Positions 33,059 to 41,951 of a DNA stretch of 46,547 nucleotides are shown here, one piece after another. Source of the stretch: Clostridiales bacterium. GTDB taxonomy: Bacteria > Bacillota > Clostridia > Lachnospirales > Lachnospiraceae. The stretch spans positions 1 through 46,547 of the forward strand of contig JAAYPT010000010.1 in assembly GCA_012519695.1 (NCBI GenBank), written 5' to 3'. How positions within the stretch are numbered: the first letter of the stretch is position 1; each line of letters starts with the position of its first letter. The position numbers and the translations under genes were made by a program. The notes beneath the pieces are model-generated. The model saw nothing but the letters and a program-made list of their open reading frames with translations. It was not told the DNA's origin and searched no databases.

Positions 33059-33199
33059 ATGAAACATGTAAAAACATTAAATACAAGAAAGTTACAGAAA
33101 ACAGTAAAAAAAGGCGGATGCGGTGAATGTCAGACATCTTGCCAGTCAGCATGTAAGACATCCTGTACAGTAGGAAATCAGAGCTGCGAAAATAAATAA
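33059..33199 (+). CDS. scfA: six-cysteine peptide SCIFF (ranthipeptide precursor)
   Basis: This 46-residue frame is too short for the usual ORF cut-off. It starts MKHVKTLNTRKLQKTVKKGG and then has CGECQTSCQS, ACKTSCTVGN and a last Cys four residues from the end. The Cys count (seven here) and the spacing match the SCIFF family, found in nearly all Clostridia directly before a radical SAM maturase. The N-terminal ~18 residues are the leader bound by the enzyme; the Cys-rich core receives thioether cross-links to non-alpha carbons. GGAAAGGAAG lies upstream. The biological function of SCIFF is not established. Confidence 0.95.
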   Translation: MKHVKTLNTRKLQKTVKKGGCGECQTSCQSACKTSCTVGNQSCENK

Positions 33200-33229
33200 G
33201 AATACAAAAAGAATAAAAACACAAAAAAG

Positions 33230-33254
33230 GACCGTTCGTTAGTAGCGAGCGGTC
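33230..33254 (+). terminator. intercistronic hairpin between SCIFF and its maturase
   Basis: GACCGTTCG (33230-33238) pairs with CGAGCGGTC (33246-33254) with one G-U pair. Only ATTTG follows, so it is a weak terminator or an RNA-stability element that could keep SCIFF levels above those of its enzyme. Confidence 0.65.
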
Positions 33255-33285
33255 ATTTGTGCGTTATAGAAAGAGAGGAACTGCA

Positions 33286-34644
33286 ATGGTTCACCAGTAT
33301 AAAAACAACGGCTACAACATTGTGTTGGATGTAAACAGCGGAGCAGTACACATCGTGGATGATGTTATGTATGACGTTATTCCAATGTTTGAAGAAAACA
33401 CAAAGGAAGAGATTATACAAAGCCTGGAGAGTAAATATAATAAGGCAGACGTTGAAGAAGCTTGGGAAGAAGTGAAGGAACTGGCAGATGATGAACAACT
33501 GTTTACCAAGGATGAGTACGAAGGTTATATCGAACAGTTTAAGACAAGACCAACGGTAGTAAAGGCATTATGTCTTCACATTGCTCATGATTGTAACCTC
33601 GCCTGTCGCTACTGTTTCGCAGAAGAAGGCGAATATCATGGCAGAAGAGAGCTGATGTCCTTTGAAGTAGGAAAGGCTGCATTAGACTTCTTGATTGCCA
33701 ATTCCGGAAATCGACGTAATTTGGAGGTTGACTTCTTTGGTGGAGAGCCACTGATGAATTTCGATGTGGTAAAACAGTTAGTTGCATACGGAAGAGAGCA
33801 GGAAAAGATTCATAATAAGAATTTCCGTTTTACACTGACAACCAATGGTGTATTGTTAAATGACGATATCATGGAATTTGCCAATAAAGAAATGGGAAAT
33901 GTGGTACTTAGTATTGACGGAAGAAAAGAAGTACATGATTATATGCGTCCATTCCGTAAGGGAGCAGGAAGCTATGAGTTGATCGTACCAAAGTTCCAGA
34001 AGTTTGCAGACAGTAGAAATCAGGAACGCTATTATGTAAGAGGAACCTTTACACATAATAACCTGGATTTTTCCGAAGATGTATTGCACTTGGCAGACTT
34101 AGGATTTAAACAGATTTCCGTAGAGCCGGTAGTTGCTCAGCCAACAGAAAGTTATGCACTGAAAGAAGAAGATTTACCACAGCTTTTTGAAGAATATGAT
34201 AAGCTGGCTGTGGAAATGATTAAGAGACATAAAGAAGGAAAAGATTTTAATTTCTTCCACTTTATGATAGATTTAGAAGGTGGACCATGTGTGGCAAAGA
34301 GATTGTCAGGATGTGGTTCCGGAACAGAATATCTTGCAGTAACTCCTTGGGGAGATTTTTATCCTTGCCATCAGTTTGTTGGAAATGAAAAGTTCCTGAT
34401 GGGAAATGTATATGATGGTATTAAGAATACAGAATTACAGAGCGAATTTAAGTGCTGTAATGTGTATGCTAAGGAAAAATGCAGAAATTGTTTTGCGAGA
34501 TTTTACTGTAGTGGTGGTTGTGCAGCAAATTCATATAATTTCCATGGAAGTATTACGGACGCTTATGACATTGGCTGTGAGTTAGAGAAAAAACGTATAG
34601 AATGTGCTATTATGATAAAAGCTGCATTGGCAGATGAAGCATAA
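33286..34644 (+). CDS. scfB: SCIFF radical SAM maturase
   Basis: The ATG at 33286 has AGAGGAA at a good distance; an in-frame GTG at 33259 lies in the hairpin tail. The 452-residue enzyme has an N-terminal peptide-recognition-like domain (~1-85), the radical SAM motif CNLACRYC preceded by Cys-less HIAHD (cluster Cys at ~103, 107 and 110), the FFGGEPLMNF motif and a C-terminal SPASM domain with many Cys (CVAKRLSGCGSG, PCHQF, CCNVYAKEKCRNCFARFYCSGGCAANS, CELE) for two auxiliary 4Fe-4S clusters. It uses S-adenosylmethionine to form thioether bonds in SCIFF. It is co-transcribed with SCIFF and precedes secDF. Confidence 0.96.
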   Translation: MVHQYKNNGYNIVLDVNSGAVHIVDDVMYDVIPMFEENTKEEIIQSLESKYNKADVEEAWEEVKELADDEQLFTKDEYEGYIEQFKTRPTVVKALCLHIAHDCNLACRYCFAEEGEYHGRRELMSFEVGKAALDFLIANSGNRRNLEVDFFGGEPLMNFDVVKQLVAYGREQEKIHNKNFRFTLTTNGVLLNDDIMEFANKEMGNVVLSIDGRKEVHDYMRPFRKGAGSYELIVPKFQKFADSRNQERYYVRGTFTHNNLDFSEDVLHLADLGFKQISVEPVVAQPTESYALKEEDLPQLFEEYDKLAVEMIKRHKEGKDFNFFHFMIDLEGGPCVAKRLSGCGSGTEYLAVTPWGDFYPCHQFVGNEKFLMGNVYDGIKNTELQSEFKCCNVYAKEKCRNCFARFYCSGGCAANSYNFHGSITDAYDIGCELEKKRIECAIMIKAALADEA

Positions 34645-34682
34645 TATTCATGCATAAAGAATACAAGAAAGGAAGAACTAAC

Positions 34683-36830
34683 ATGAAGAAAAGCAAAGCA
34701 GCAGTGATTCTTGCAGTGATTTTAGTAGTGCTGACAGGAATGACTTGGTATGCAGGCACAATTGTTTCTACAGTAGGTGTTGGGGCAAGCCGTAATATTA
34801 AGCTGGGACTTGACTTAGCAGGTGGTGTCAGCATTACCTACAAGGCAGTTGATAAGAATCCTTCCGCAGAAGATATGAAGGACACCGTTTATAAACTGCA
34901 AAAGCGTGTAGAAAAGTACAGTACAGAAGCTAGTGTATATCAGGAAGGCTCTGACCGTATTAGTATTGAAATTCCGGGTGTTTCCGATGCCAATACCATA
35001 TTGGAAGAAATGGGAAAACCGGGTTCTTTGGAATTTCAGACCTCAGATGGACAGACAATTTTAAGTGGATCTGACATCAAAGATGCTCAGCCTAAGACTT
35101 ATACAGATGATAAAGGGCAGAAGCAGAATGTAGTAGCATTAACATTAACAGATGAAGGAACAAAGAAGTTTGCAGATGCAACACAGGCAAACTTAGGAAA
35201 GAGTATTCCAATTGTTTACGATGGAGAGACTATCAGCAGCCCAACCGTACAGTCTGTTATTTCAGATGGAAATGCACAGATTACAGGTATGGAAAGCTAT
35301 GAAGCAGCAGATGAATTAGCATCTACCATTCGTATCGGTTCTCTTTCTTTGGAATTAAAGGAATTAAATTCCAAGGTAGTTGGAGCGCAGTTAGGAACTT
35401 CTGCATTGTCAGGAAGCTTAATGGCGGCAGTAATAGGTTTGGTATTAGTAATTCTGTTTATGATTGTCATGTATCGTATTTCAGGATTTGCATCAGGCAT
35501 AGCGTTGATTTTATACTCCGCATTGGTGGTATGGGCTTTGTGGATTTTTGATATTACTTTGACATTACCTGGTATTGCGGGTATTATTCTTTCCATTGGT
35601 ATGGCAGTAGATGCGAACGTTATTATCTTTGCTAGAATTCAGGAAGAAATTGCAGCAGGAAAAACAGTAAAGACTGCAATGAAAATGGGATATGATAAGG
35701 CGTTATCCGCTATCGTAGATGGTAATATTACTACCTTGATTGCAGCAGTTGTATTAGGACTTAGAGGTTCCGGTCCGGTAAAGGGATTTGCTTATACCTT
35801 AGGAATTGGTATTGTATTATCCATGTTTACCGCATTGGTAGTAACCAGATGGTTAATGAAATGCTTCTATACACTGGGAGCTAAGAGTGAGAAGCTTTAC
35901 GGTAAGAAAAAAGAGAGAAAAACCATCAATTTCCTTGGAAAAAGAGCGGTATTCTTTACACTCTCTATTGCAGTTATTGCAGCAGGATTTATTGGAATGG
36001 GTGTACATAATGCAAAGGGTGATAAGATTTTAAATTATAGTCTTGACTTTGTAGGTGGTACATCAACAACAGTTGATTTTGGAAAAGATTATTCTATTTC
36101 AGAAATTGACAAAGAGATTGTTCCGGTATTAGAAGAATTAACCGGTGATAAGAACATTCAGACACAAAAGATTAAAGAGTCTAACCAGATTGTTATTAAG
36201 ACACGTTCCCTGAATCTGAAAGAACGTGAAGCCTTAAATGATACATTAGCAGATAAGTTTGGTGTAGATAAAGAAACCATAACATCTGAAAACATCAGTT
36301 CTACCATTAGTTCAGAAATGAAGTCAGATGCTATTTGGGCAGTAGCAATCGCAACAATCTGTATGTTGATTTATATTTGGTTCCGTTTTAAAGATATACG
36401 TTTTGCAGGAAGTGCAGTACTTGCGTTGGTACACGATGTATTAGTTGTATTAGCATTCTATGCTATCGCGCGAGTTTCTGTTGGAAATACCTTTATTGCA
36501 TGTATGTTAACTATTGTAGGTTATTCAGTCAATGCAACCATCGTTATTTTTGACCGTATCCGTGAGAATCTTCCGGCATTGCGAGATCAGAATAAAGAAA
36601 ATCTTATGGAAGTGGCAAACAGAAGTATTACACAGACCTTGTCCAGAAGTATCAATACATCTTTGACAACTTTTGTCATGGTTGCATTGTTGTTTGTTTT
36701 AGGAGTAAGCTCTGTAAAAGAATTTGCATTACCGTTGATGGTGGGTATTGTTTGCGGAACTTATTCTTCCGTATGCATTACAGGCGCATTATGGTATATT
36801 TTCAGAGTAAGATTTAAAAAGAAAAAATAA
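34683..36830 (+). CDS. secDF: protein translocase SecDF fusion
   Basis: The ATG at 34683 follows AAGGAAG. The 715-residue protein joins SecD (to ~ residue 400) and SecF (from ~ residue 410). SecD marks are NIKLGLDLAGGVSITY, the P1 domain with RISIEIPGV and the membrane part LPGIAGIILSIGMAVDANVIIFARI. SecF marks are LDFVGGTSTTVDF and TIVGYSVNATIVIFDRIREN. It uses the proton or sodium gradient to help Sec-dependent secretion. Its place directly after the SCIFF maturase is conserved in many Clostridia, but whether it moves the peptide is not known. A long terminator ends the transcript. Confidence 0.96.
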   Translation: MKKSKAAVILAVILVVLTGMTWYAGTIVSTVGVGASRNIKLGLDLAGGVSITYKAVDKNPSAEDMKDTVYKLQKRVEKYSTEASVYQEGSDRISIEIPGVSDANTILEEMGKPGSLEFQTSDGQTILSGSDIKDAQPKTYTDDKGQKQNVVALTLTDEGTKKFADATQANLGKSIPIVYDGETISSPTVQSVISDGNAQITGMESYEAADELASTIRIGSLSLELKELNSKVVGAQLGTSALSGSLMAAVIGLVLVILFMIVMYRISGFASGIALILYSALVVWALWIFDITLTLPGIAGIILSIGMAVDANVIIFARIQEEIAAGKTVKTAMKMGYDKALSAIVDGNITTLIAAVVLGLRGSGPVKGFAYTLGIGIVLSMFTALVVTRWLMKCFYTLGAKSEKLYGKKKERKTINFLGKRAVFFTLSIAVIAAGFIGMGVHNAKGDKILNYSLDFVGGTSTTVDFGKDYSISEIDKEIVPVLEELTGDKNIQTQKIKESNQIVIKTRSLNLKEREALNDTLADKFGVDKETITSENISSTISSEMKSDAIWAVAIATICMLIYIWFRFKDIRFAGSAVLALVHDVLVVLAFYAIARVSVGNTFIACMLTIVGYSVNATIVIFDRIRENLPALRDQNKENLMEVANRSITQTLSRSINTSLTTFVMVALLFVLGVSSVKEFALPLMVGIVCGTYSSVCITGALWYIFRVRFKKKK

Positions 36831-36846
36831 GATAGTAAAATCAGAT

Positions 36847-36884
36847 ACAACAAAAAGAACCGTGTAAACGGTTCTTTTTGTTGT
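36847..36884. terminator. bidirectional 17-bp terminator
   Basis: A perfect 17-bp stem (36847-36863 with 36868-36884) closes loop GTAA and is A-rich on one side, T-rich on the other. It serves secDF and the convergent gene ending at 36899. Confidence 0.95.
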
Positions 36885-36898
36885 TACTAAGAAAGGAT

Positions 36899-37516
36899 TT
36901 ATTTTGTTTCTGTAGATGTTGTTTCGTTAGATTTAGTATCATCATCCTTGTTAACGCCAGCCCAGTCATCAAACTTTTTCATAACTGCATCATAAGTTTT
37001 TTGAGAAATATCAGGAAGATCTTTTCCCCAGGCCTTTGTAGCAGCCTTGAAACCTTTTTCAAAAGCGGCACGCATAGATTCTGCTTTATCCGGGTCATCA
37101 CCAACTAAAGCCTTTGCAAATTCAATGATACGATCGGAAGTCTGCTCTACGCCCCAATATCCGTCATCGGCAATATCAGCCTGAGCCTGTGCTTTTACTT
37201 CCGGCGTAACGGTATAATCGCCACTTGCAAGGAACTTCCACATATCATCAGCTTCACCGATTTTAACGCCCTGTTGAGACATCATTTTTTCTACCAGACT
37301 TTTTAACTGAGCAGTTCTGGAATCAGCATCAGCCTTAAGACGTGCAACTACATCTTCCTTTGCGTAAATTGTTTTAGAAGAGGTATTTGTACCTTTTTCA
37401 TAAACAACGCCAGAGTTATCGGTTGTTGTGCTTGTATCGTTAGAAGACTTTGTATAAGTTTTCGTATTGGTTGTTGCGGTATAAGCAGCTACATTGTTCA
37501 CACTGTTTACATTCAT
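36899..37516 (-). CDS. hypothetical protein with Thr/Ser-rich N-terminus
   Basis: The ATG at 37516 has GGAGGG seven bases upstream; a longer frame to 37543 lacks one. The 205-residue product has a low-complexity Thr/Ser/Asn N-terminus (~1-50), a helical stretch (YAKEDVVARLKADADSRTAQLKSLVEKMM) and a conserved-looking C-terminal block with DIADDGYWGVEQTSDRIIEFAKALVGDDPDKAESMRAAFEKGF and LPDISQKTYDAVMKKFDDWA. I have seen this block in uncharacterised proteins of motile and non-motile Firmicutes and Proteobacteria, but know no function. There is no signal peptide. It is transcribed alone. Confidence 0.7.
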   Translation of the reverse strand: MNVNSVNNVAAYTATTNTKTYTKSSNDTSTTTDNSGVVYEKGTNTSSKTIYAKEDVVARLKADADSRTAQLKSLVEKMMSQQGVKIGEADDMWKFLASGDYTVTPEVKAQAQADIADDGYWGVEQTSDRIIEFAKALVGDDPDKAESMRAAFEKGFKAATKAWGKDLPDISQKTYDAVMKKFDDWAGVNKDDDTKSNETTSTETK

Positions 37517-37678
37517 AATAGAACCCTCCTTGGAAAATATCATAGGTATCCATACCTGTTAATCTATTGTTATATTTTCTATCGGTAGAAAGGAGGGAAA
37601 AATTAATAGTCATTGACTTTTTCTATAAAAAATGTTTAACTAATAAGTAGTATGTATACAAAATACAGGAGAAAAACA

Positions 37679-38551
37679 ATGTATGAAATGAGACTCAAAG
37701 CGCTGGCAAAAATAAATCTGGGATTGGATGTAATCCGAAGAAGAGAAGATGGTTATCATGAAGTGAAAATGATTATGCAGACCATTCGTCTCTATGACAG
37801 AATCGTTATGCGTAAGCGGAGAGAACCCAAGATACAGGTAAAAACAAACTTGTTCTATTTGCCGGAAAACGAGAATAATCTGGTGTATAAGGCTGCAAAA
37901 CTGTTAATAGAGGAATTTAAGATACAGCAGGGAGTGCAGATTGATTTGCAGAAATTTATTCCGGTTGCGGCAGGTATGGCAGGAGGTAGTTCCGATGCGG
38001 CAGCAGTACTGTATGGAATGAATCGAATGTTTCATTTGGAGTTATCGTTAGAAGAACTCATGGAACGTGGCGTGAAAATAGGAGCAGATGTTCCGTATTG
38101 TCTCATGCGAGGAACGGCTTTGGCAGAAGGAATTGGAGAACAGTTAACAAAACTTTCTCCGGTACCACAGTGTAAGATATTAATTGCAAAGCCGGCAATT
38201 AGTGTTTCTACCAAGTTTGTATACGAGAATTTGAAGCTTGATGAGAATACTGTGCATCCAGACATCGATCTTTTAATACAGGATATAGAAACGAAAAATT
38301 TGGCAGATATGGCAGCACACATGGGAAATGTATTAGAAAGTGTTACGATTCCCAATTATCCTGTAATTGCCCAAATCAAAGAGCAAATGATAAAGGACGG
38401 TGCCCTGAACGCTATGATGAGCGGAAGCGGCCCTACTGTATTCGGAATATTTGATGACAAGGAAAAGGCAGAAGTTGCTTATAAACGGATGCGTGAAGGT
38501 AATCTTGCAAAACAGGTATATTTAACAGAAGTTTATAATAATGGGAGGTAA
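37679..38551 (+). CDS. ispE: 4-diphosphocytidyl-2-C-methyl-D-erythritol kinase
   Basis: The ATG at 37679 follows CAGGAG. The 290-residue enzyme is a GHMP kinase with LKALAKINLGLDVIRRREDGYHEVKMIMQTI at the N-terminus, the ATP-binding VAAGMAGGSSDAAAVLYGMN and the C-terminal MMSGSGPTVFGIFDD. It phosphorylates CDP-methylerythritol in the non-mevalonate isoprenoid pathway. It is followed three bases later by a GntR regulator, probably on the same transcript. Confidence 0.96.
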   Translation: MYEMRLKALAKINLGLDVIRRREDGYHEVKMIMQTIRLYDRIVMRKRREPKIQVKTNLFYLPENENNLVYKAAKLLIEEFKIQQGVQIDLQKFIPVAAGMAGGSSDAAAVLYGMNRMFHLELSLEELMERGVKIGADVPYCLMRGTALAEGIGEQLTKLSPVPQCKILIAKPAISVSTKFVYENLKLDENTVHPDIDLLIQDIETKNLADMAAHMGNVLESVTIPNYPVIAQIKEQMIKDGALNAMMSGSGPTVFGIFDDKEKAEVAYKRMREGNLAKQVYLTEVYNNGR

Positions 38552-38554
38552 GTT

Positions 38555-39229
38555 ATGACAGAAAAGCTAGAATTAAATATGAATGCGTATTTGCCTCTGC
38601 GTGATGTGGTGTTTAATACATTGCGAGAAGCGATTTTAAAAGGAGAATTAAAGCCCGGAGAACGATTGATGGAGTTGCAGTTAGCATCCAAGCTTGGGGT
38701 TAGCAGAACGCCGATTCGTGAAGCAATTCGTATGTTAGAATTAGAGGGGTTAGCAGTAACGGTACCGAGAAAAGGTGCCGAGGTTGCCCGTATGACAGAA
38801 AAAGACATGGAAGATGTATTACAGATTCGTAAAGCATTAGACGAACTTGCAGTAGGACTTGCATGTGATAATTTGAAAGAAGAAGATTTAGAGAAGCTGC
38901 ATGTAGCTTTGAAAAATTTTGAAGCAAGCACCAGAGGGCATGATGTAAAAAGAATTGCTCAGGCAGACGTGGAATTTCATGATGTGATTTATCAGGCAAC
39001 GGACAATCCGAAACTGGTTAATATGTTAAATAATTTAAGAGAACAGATATACCGATATCGAGTAGAATATTTGAAAAATGAGGATATCTATCCAACGTTA
39101 ATACATGAACATGAAAAGATTTTCGACTGTTTAAAGCGAAAAGACAAGGATGAGGTAATCCGAGTGATGAGTTACCATGTAGTAAATCAGGAAATGATGG
39201 TGAAAAATATTATCCGTGAACAGGAATAA
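38555..39229 (+). CDS. GntR family regulator with FCD domain (FadR subfamily)
   Basis: The 224-residue product has the winged helix at ~13-75 (FNTLREAILKGELKPGERLMELQLASKLGVSRTPIREAIRMLELEGL) and an all-helical FCD sensor domain at ~85-215, with the metal-ligand candidates D and H in RIAQADVEFHDVIYQATDN, LIHEHEKIF and MSYHV. FCD regulators sense small carboxylic acids. The gene begins three bases after ispE, a neighbour pair often seen in Lachnospiraceae; no functional link with isoprenoid synthesis is known. Confidence 0.93.
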   Translation: MTEKLELNMNAYLPLRDVVFNTLREAILKGELKPGERLMELQLASKLGVSRTPIREAIRMLELEGLAVTVPRKGAEVARMTEKDMEDVLQIRKALDELAVGLACDNLKEEDLEKLHVALKNFEASTRGHDVKRIAQADVEFHDVIYQATDNPKLVNMLNNLREQIYRYRVEYLKNEDIYPTLIHEHEKIFDCLKRKDKDEVIRVMSYHVVNQEMMVKNIIREQE

Positions 39230-39273
39230 TTAGGAATAAAAAAGAAAAATCAGGAAAAAATAAAAGAAAAAAG

Positions 39274-39307
39274 AAAAGAATTCCTTTCCATAGGGGTTCT
39301 TTTTTTG
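39274..39307 (+). terminator. intrinsic terminator before the germination operon
   Basis: AAAAGAATTCCT (39274-39285) pairs with AGGGGTTCTTTT (39292-39303) using two G-U pairs and runs into T's. It separates the ispE transcript from the ger operon. Confidence 0.75.
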
Positions 39308-39327
39308 TGGAAAGAATGAGATAGATT

Positions 39328-40809
39328 ATGCCAAAAAAAATCACCAAAAACCTGGAAGAAAATATTAAAAACTATGAGATACTGTTTTCGGATTGTGCCG
39401 ACATCAAGAAAAGACGCATTAAAGTAGGAACAAAATTAAAACGAGAGTGTTATATTGCCTATATCGAGGTAGCACTGAATAATACAGAGTGGAAAGAGTC
39501 GGCAATTGGAAAATTGTTAACTACACTTCGGGAACTTCCGGAGGAGGAGCTTATTTCTTATGTCAAAGAAAATACATGGGATATTTCAGATTCGGCTCCC
39601 TTTGATACCATAGAAGATGCAGCACAGGGAATGTTGACCGGTGATGTCATCTTTTTCTTAGAAGGTTATGAGAAGGCACTAAAGATTCCGGATCAGGGAT
39701 ATCCGGGAAGAGGAGTATATGAGGTAGAGTCAGAGAAGGTAATCAGAGGCTCTAATGAGGGCTTTTCAGAATCAGTCAAGTTAAATACCGCATTGATTCG
39801 AAAAAGACTTCGGAGTCCCCATGTAAAGGTGCGAGAGAGCTTTGCAGGAAAGCGGACACATACCAACGTGGATTTGGTTTATTTAAAAGATTTAATTCAT
39901 CCGGAAGTGTTAGAAGAAATTGAAAAACGGTTACAGGAGTTTGAAATTGATGGAACATTGGATAGCGGAATTATTGAGCAGCTAACAGAAAAGAAAAAGT
40001 ATTCTCCCTTTCCCCAGTTTCAAACCACGCAACGACCGGATAGAGCGGCGATGGCGATTCTGGAGGGTAGAATTGTCCTGTTATCAGATAATTCACCAGT
40101 GGCGTTAATACTTCCGGCTACCTATAACTCTTTTATTCAGACAAGCGATGACTATTATAGTCGCTGGGAAATTGCTTCCTTTACCAGAGTATTGCGTTAT
40201 ATAGCATCATTTCTTGCAATGACATTTCCGGGATTATATCTTGCAATGACAAATTTTCATACACAGATTTTACCTACGGATTTATTGCTGTCACTGGCGG
40301 CATCCAGACAGGGGGTCCCCTTTCCCGCAGTCATTGAAGTGCTTTTAATGGAACTTGCCTTTGAACTGTTACGAGAGGCAGGAGTACGGCTACCGGGAGC
40401 AAACGGGAATACCATTGGTATTGTAGGAGGATTGATTATCGGACAGGCGGCAGTGGATGCCAATATTGTAAGTCCCATTGTGGTAATTGTGGTGGCATTG
40501 ACCGCACTGTGTTCCTTTGCAGTACCAAATGAAGAATTTGCCACAGCGTTTCGGATTTTGAAATTTGGATTTATTTTGGTATGTGGATATTTGGGATTTT
40601 TCGGATTCTTAATGGGAATTATGGCGGTGTTGATACATTTATCTCATTTAGAGAGCTTCGGAATTCCATATTTAGCTCCCTTTGTAGGGGCAGATTTAAA
40701 TGGATATCAGGATGAAGGAGATACCTTTTTGCGTTTACCGTTGAAATTTCTGAAAAAGAGATCTCTTTATACCCGAGAAGGCGCAAGAACCAGATTAAAA
40801 CTAAAATAA
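39328..40809 (+). CDS. spore germination protein, GerA-type A subunit
   Basis: The 493-residue protein has a soluble N-terminal domain of ~240 residues (NYEILFSDCADIKKRRI; later LRSPHVKVRESFAGKRTHTNVDLVYLKDLIHPEVLEEIEKRL), then PFPQFQTTQRPDRAAMAILEGRIVLLSDNSP, the strongly conserved centre of the family, and five membrane helices. It forms the A subunit of a germinant receptor in the spore inner membrane. The A, B and C genes follow in standard order with short gaps or overlaps. They are normally expressed in the forespore under sigma G; I could not find a clear sigma G promoter. Confidence 0.93.
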   Translation: MPKKITKNLEENIKNYEILFSDCADIKKRRIKVGTKLKRECYIAYIEVALNNTEWKESAIGKLLTTLRELPEEELISYVKENTWDISDSAPFDTIEDAAQGMLTGDVIFFLEGYEKALKIPDQGYPGRGVYEVESEKVIRGSNEGFSESVKLNTALIRKRLRSPHVKVRESFAGKRTHTNVDLVYLKDLIHPEVLEEIEKRLQEFEIDGTLDSGIIEQLTEKKKYSPFPQFQTTQRPDRAAMAILEGRIVLLSDNSPVALILPATYNSFIQTSDDYYSRWEIASFTRVLRYIASFLAMTFPGLYLAMTNFHTQILPTDLLLSLAASRQGVPFPAVIEVLLMELAFELLREAGVRLPGANGNTIGIVGGLIIGQAAVDANIVSPIVVIVVALTALCSFAVPNEEFATAFRILKFGFILVCGYLGFFGFLMGIMAVLIHLSHLESFGIPYLAPFVGADLNGYQDEGDTFLRLPLKFLKKRSLYTREGARTRLKLK

Positions 40810-40820
40810 GGCGGAAAAAT

Positions 40821-41951
40821 ATGTTTGCAGATAATTGGAAAATTTCATTACGCCAGATAAGCAGAATTATGATATTGGATTTGTTTGGACTTAGTAGTTT
40901 GGTGTTACCGCGAATAGTAGCAGATATGACAGGAGCAGATGGGATTATTTGTTTTCTTCTTGGAATGGGTGGCGGAATCCTGCTGCTGGGAGTGATACAG
41001 GGGAATGTACGGTATATGGAAGGAAGCTATTACCAGTATTTAAAGAAAACCATGGGGCAGATTCTTTCAGATGTCTTTATGGTGTTTTATTTGCTGTATT
41101 TTATAATATTAGCCGGATATGTGTTATATCAGTTAGATATTCTTATTTTGTCGTGGCTGTTGCCCAAGGGAAATTATTGGATGGTGGAGGTATTGCTGTT
41201 ATTATTAGCGGCTTATGGAACGTTTCGCGGAATCGAAGGAAGAGTGAGAATTTATGAAATTTTATTTTGGTTTCTTGGAATTCCGTTGTTGATTATGCTG
41301 ATATTTGCTACCGGTTCCGTGGATACAGATATATGGACTCCTGTTTTTTATACCAATGGAAGAGGGTATATGGAGCATAGTATTACCGTTTGGAGTTATT
41401 TACTGCCGTTGTCAGGGTTATTGTTTTTAAAGGAATTTGCACAAAAGCCGGAAAGACTGGTAAAAAGCGGAAAAATAGCAGTTATAACAGTAACGATTTT
41501 AAATGTAGTGATATATTTAATTTTGATAGGAAATTTTGGACAAAAAACAGTGCAGGTATTGAAACATCCGGTGATTACACTCATGGGAATGGTAGATTTG
41601 CCGGGAGGATTTTTTACACGGCAAGATGTAACCATGACAGCCATTTGGTTTTTTGCATTATTTGCACTTCTTCATACCGGAGTTTTTCAAGGGACGTTAA
41701 TTATGAAGCAGTTGTGCAATGAAAAGAAAAGTAATTACAGTATGTGGGTGGCTCTGATTTTTATATTTTTTATAGCAGATAGTTTTATAAAAAATGGATT
41801 TATGGAGGATATATTTAAAGCATACCAAGAGCGAATTGCATTGCCGGGAATGTTAGTTATTTTGATTATAGTGCCTCTGGTATATCAGGTACGAAGAATT
41901 ATGAAAAAACCGGAGGGAGGAAAAAAGACATGGGAAAATCAGTCAAAATAG
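40821..41951 (+). CDS. spore germination protein, GerA-type B subunit (permease)
   Basis: The 376-residue protein has ten hydrophobic helices and belongs to the endospore germination permeases of the APC superfamily. The N-terminal ISLRQISRIMILDLFGLSSLVLPR, the long second helix region with GMGGGILLLGVI and the YYQYLKKTMGQIL loop are typical. It is the likely germinant-binding subunit. It starts 11 bases after the A gene and its end overlaps the C gene by 22 bases. Confidence 0.92.
   Translation: MFADNWKISLRQISRIMILDLFGLSSLVLPRIVADMTGADGIICFLLGMGGGILLLGVIQGNVRYMEGSYYQYLKKTMGQILSDVFMVFYLLYFIILAGYVLYQLDILILSWLLPKGNYWMVEVLLLLLAAYGTFRGIEGRVRIYEILFWFLGIPLLIMLIFATGSVDTDIWTPVFYTNGRGYMEHSITVWSYLLPLSGLLFLKEFAQKPERLVKSGKIAVITVTILNVVIYLILIGNFGQKTVQVLKHPVITLMGMVDLPGGFFTRQDVTMTAIWFFALFALLHTGVFQGTLIMKQLCNEKKSNYSMWVALIFIFFIADSFIKNGFMEDIFKAYQERIALPGMLVILIIVPLVYQVRRIMKKPEGGKKTWENQSK

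Noticed and set aside
33059-34644. New class of modified peptide system
   Set aside because: The Cys pattern, leader and SPASM enzyme fit the already described SCIFF family; it is reported as such.
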